A DNA stretch of 15,864 bases from an uncultured Collinsella sp. (GTDB lineage: Bacteria; Actinomycetota; Coriobacteriia; Coriobacteriales; Coriobacteriaceae): contig UQVT01000024.1 in NCBI GenBank assembly GCA_900544465.1, forward strand, positions 1-15,864, written 5' to 3'. Every line of letters begins with the position of its first letter. Position 1 is the first letter of the stretch. Shown piece by piece: positions 14,807 through 15,864 of this stretch. A model generated the notes under the pieces. The model made no database searches and was not told the origin of the DNA. It worked only from the letters and a program-made list of their open reading frames with translations. The position numbers and the translations under genes were made by a program.

Positions 14807-15415
14807 TTGTCGGTAGAGGATCAGTTTGAGGGCGATGAGCGCGCACTGCTCAAGCGCATTCAAGAGCTGCTCGATGTTCGCATGAAGGATAAGCGCAAGC
14901 GCTATGTGCATTCGCTGGGTGTTGCCGAGACCGCACTTCATCTGGCCGAGGTCTACGGCGTTGACCGCTTTGATGCCGCTGCTGCCGGTCTGATCCACGA
15001 CTGGGACAAAGTGCTCTCCGACGACGAGCTGGTTACGCGCGCTCTGCATTACGGCATTAAGATTGCCGGTTCTCCTTCCGCCGCGACGCCGCTTTTGCAT
15101 GGTCCTGTTGCCGCCTATGAGCTTCCGCAGCTTTTCCCCGAGTTGTCGCCGGCCGTTTTCCAGGCTGTCGACCGTCATACCGTGGGCGCTTGCGACATGA
15201 CGCCGCTCGATATGGTGGTCTTTGTGGCCGATGCCATCGAGCCCAACCGCCACGGCGACTATGCGCATGCGCTGCGCAAGATGGTGGGGGAGTCGTCGCT
15301 CGACGAGTTGTTCTTCTCCTGTTTTGCGCAGGGTTTGGTCTATGTGATCCAGTCCGGGCGCTATCTTTATCCCACGGCTATTTCGATTTACAACCATTAC
15401 GCCCAGCTGCGCTAG
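14807..15415 (+). CDS. yqeK: YqeK-type HD-domain diadenosine tetraphosphate hydrolase
   Basis: A 202-residue HD-superfamily phosphohydrolase. YqeK proteins symmetrically split Ap4A into two ADP using a metal centre. Likely metal ligands are visible: His35 in RYVHSLGVAE, His64-Asp65 in GLIHDWDK, His98 in LLHGPVAAYE, His124 in DRHTVG and Asp142 in FVADAIEPNR. The usual HDYAK-like motif reads HDWDK here. The TTG start follows GGGGG (14796-14800) by 6 nt. Gene order between nadD and rsfS supports the assignment. No signal peptide or transmembrane helix is seen, so it is cytoplasmic. Confidence 0.93.
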   Translation: MSVEDQFEGDERALLKRIQELLDVRMKDKRKRYVHSLGVAETALHLAEVYGVDRFDAAAAGLIHDWDKVLSDDELVTRALHYGIKIAGSPSAATPLLHGPVAAYELPQLFPELSPAVFQAVDRHTVGACDMTPLDMVVFVADAIEPNRHGDYAHALRKMVGESSLDELFFSCFAQGLVYVIQSGRYLYPTAISIYNHYAQLR

Positions 15416-15442
15416 CTCGGGCTGTCTAGAAAGAGGTATTCC

Positions 15443-15864
15443 ATGGCCGACGAGACCATGACCGACGAGCAGATTCTTGAACATGTGGAGCACAAGAGCT
15501 TCGCCGCCACGTCCGACCGCACTGCCGCCTCGCTGTCCGCGAGCGGTGTCGCCGCCGAGGATGTCGCCCGCGCCGCCGCACAGGCCGCCTACGACAAGAA
15601 GGGCGAGGACGTTCAGGTGCTCGACCTGACCGAGCTTTCCGACGTATGCGACTACTTTGTGCTTGCCACCGGTACCAACAACCGCCAGGTCGATTCTATC
15701 GTCGACGAGATCGAGGAGAAGGTCGCCGAGGCTTGCGGCGAGCACCCGTTCTCCATCGAGGGTCGCGAGCAGAAGACCTGGATGCTCATGGACTACGGTT
15801 CGGTTGTCGTCCACGTCTTCACTCCCGAAGCCCGCGACTTCTACCGCCTCGAGAAACTCTGGGG
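15443..15864 (+). CDS. rsfS: Ribosomal silencing factor RsfS (partial, cut by window end)
   Basis: An open frame of 140 codons runs from the ATG to the window edge without a stop. From about residue 39 it matches RsfS (YbeB/Iojap family): ARAAAQAAYDKKGEDV, LDLTELSDVCDYFVLATG, NNRQVDSIVDEIEEKV, EGREQKTWMLMDYG, then VVVHVFTPEARDFYRLEKLW. RsfS binds L14 and blocks joining of the ribosomal subunits in starvation. The core is nearly complete; only the C-terminus is missing. A 38-residue N-terminal extension rich in Ala, Glu and Thr precedes the core. AAGAGG (15431-15436), 6 nt upstream, supports this start. It follows yqeK after 27 nt. Confidence 0.94.
   Translation, partial: MADETMTDEQILEHVEHKSFAATSDRTAASLSASGVAAEDVARAAAQAAYDKKGEDVQVLDLTELSDVCDYFVLATGTNNRQVDSIVDEIEEKVAEACGEHPFSIEGREQKTWMLMDYGSVVVHVFTPEARDFYRLEKLW

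Noticed and set aside
1..15864. Defence system, prophage, CRISPR array, insertion sequence, tRNA or rRNA
   Set aside because: No repeats, transposase, integrase or RNA gene signatures were seen. The window is essentially filled by conserved housekeeping genes in a conserved order.

Overview
The window is a stretch of bacterial core chromosome with uniformly high G+C codon usage. Every gene is on the + strand and packed with very short gaps. The gene order (mreB, mreC, mreD, mrdA, rodA, a radical SAM gene plus its DUF2344 partner, rplU, rpmA, obg, nadD, yqeK, rsfS) is the classic shape, ribosome and NAD cluster of Gram-positive bacteria. High G+C, an L27 without the Firmicutes N-terminal extension, no prp gene, and heavy use of TTG starts point to an actinobacterial lineage. 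My best guess is a Coriobacteriia member close to Collinsella; this is inference, since no rRNA is present.

Layout. (1) 1-141: the 3' end of an unidentified gene. (2) 180-2107: an extended -10 promoter drives a cytoplasmic cyclophilin and a TPR/single-TM protein; a 14-bp hairpin follows. (3) 2223-11828: a long, probably co-transcribed block with gaps of 21 nt or less. It holds MreB, MreC, MreD, PBP2 and RodA (the lateral wall elongasome), then a DUF697 protein of unknown role, then a B12-binding-type radical SAM protein whose stop codon overlaps the start of its DUF2344 partner. (4) 11825-12630: a near-consensus promoter, whose -35 contains the stop codon of the DUF2344 gene, drives rplU-rpmA, which ends in an intrinsic terminator. 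(5) 12647-15864: obg, nadD, yqeK and rsfS (cut by the window edge), joining ribosome assembly GTPase, NAD synthesis, Ap4A hydrolysis and ribosome silencing.

How they work together: MreB filaments, with MreC and MreD, position the RodA glycosyltransferase and PBP2 transpeptidase. L21/L27, Obg and RsfS concern the large ribosomal subunit. The radical SAM/DUF2344 pair and the DUF697 protein sit between these two functions and have no assigned role.

I see no mobile elements, CRISPR arrays, tRNA or rRNA genes, and no obviously exotic system. The best leads are the uncharacterised radical SAM pair with a second cysteine cluster, the DUF697 protein inside the elongasome block, a PBP2 with a predicted CCHC metal site and an extra membrane helix, and a terminator placed directly against the obg ribosome binding site.
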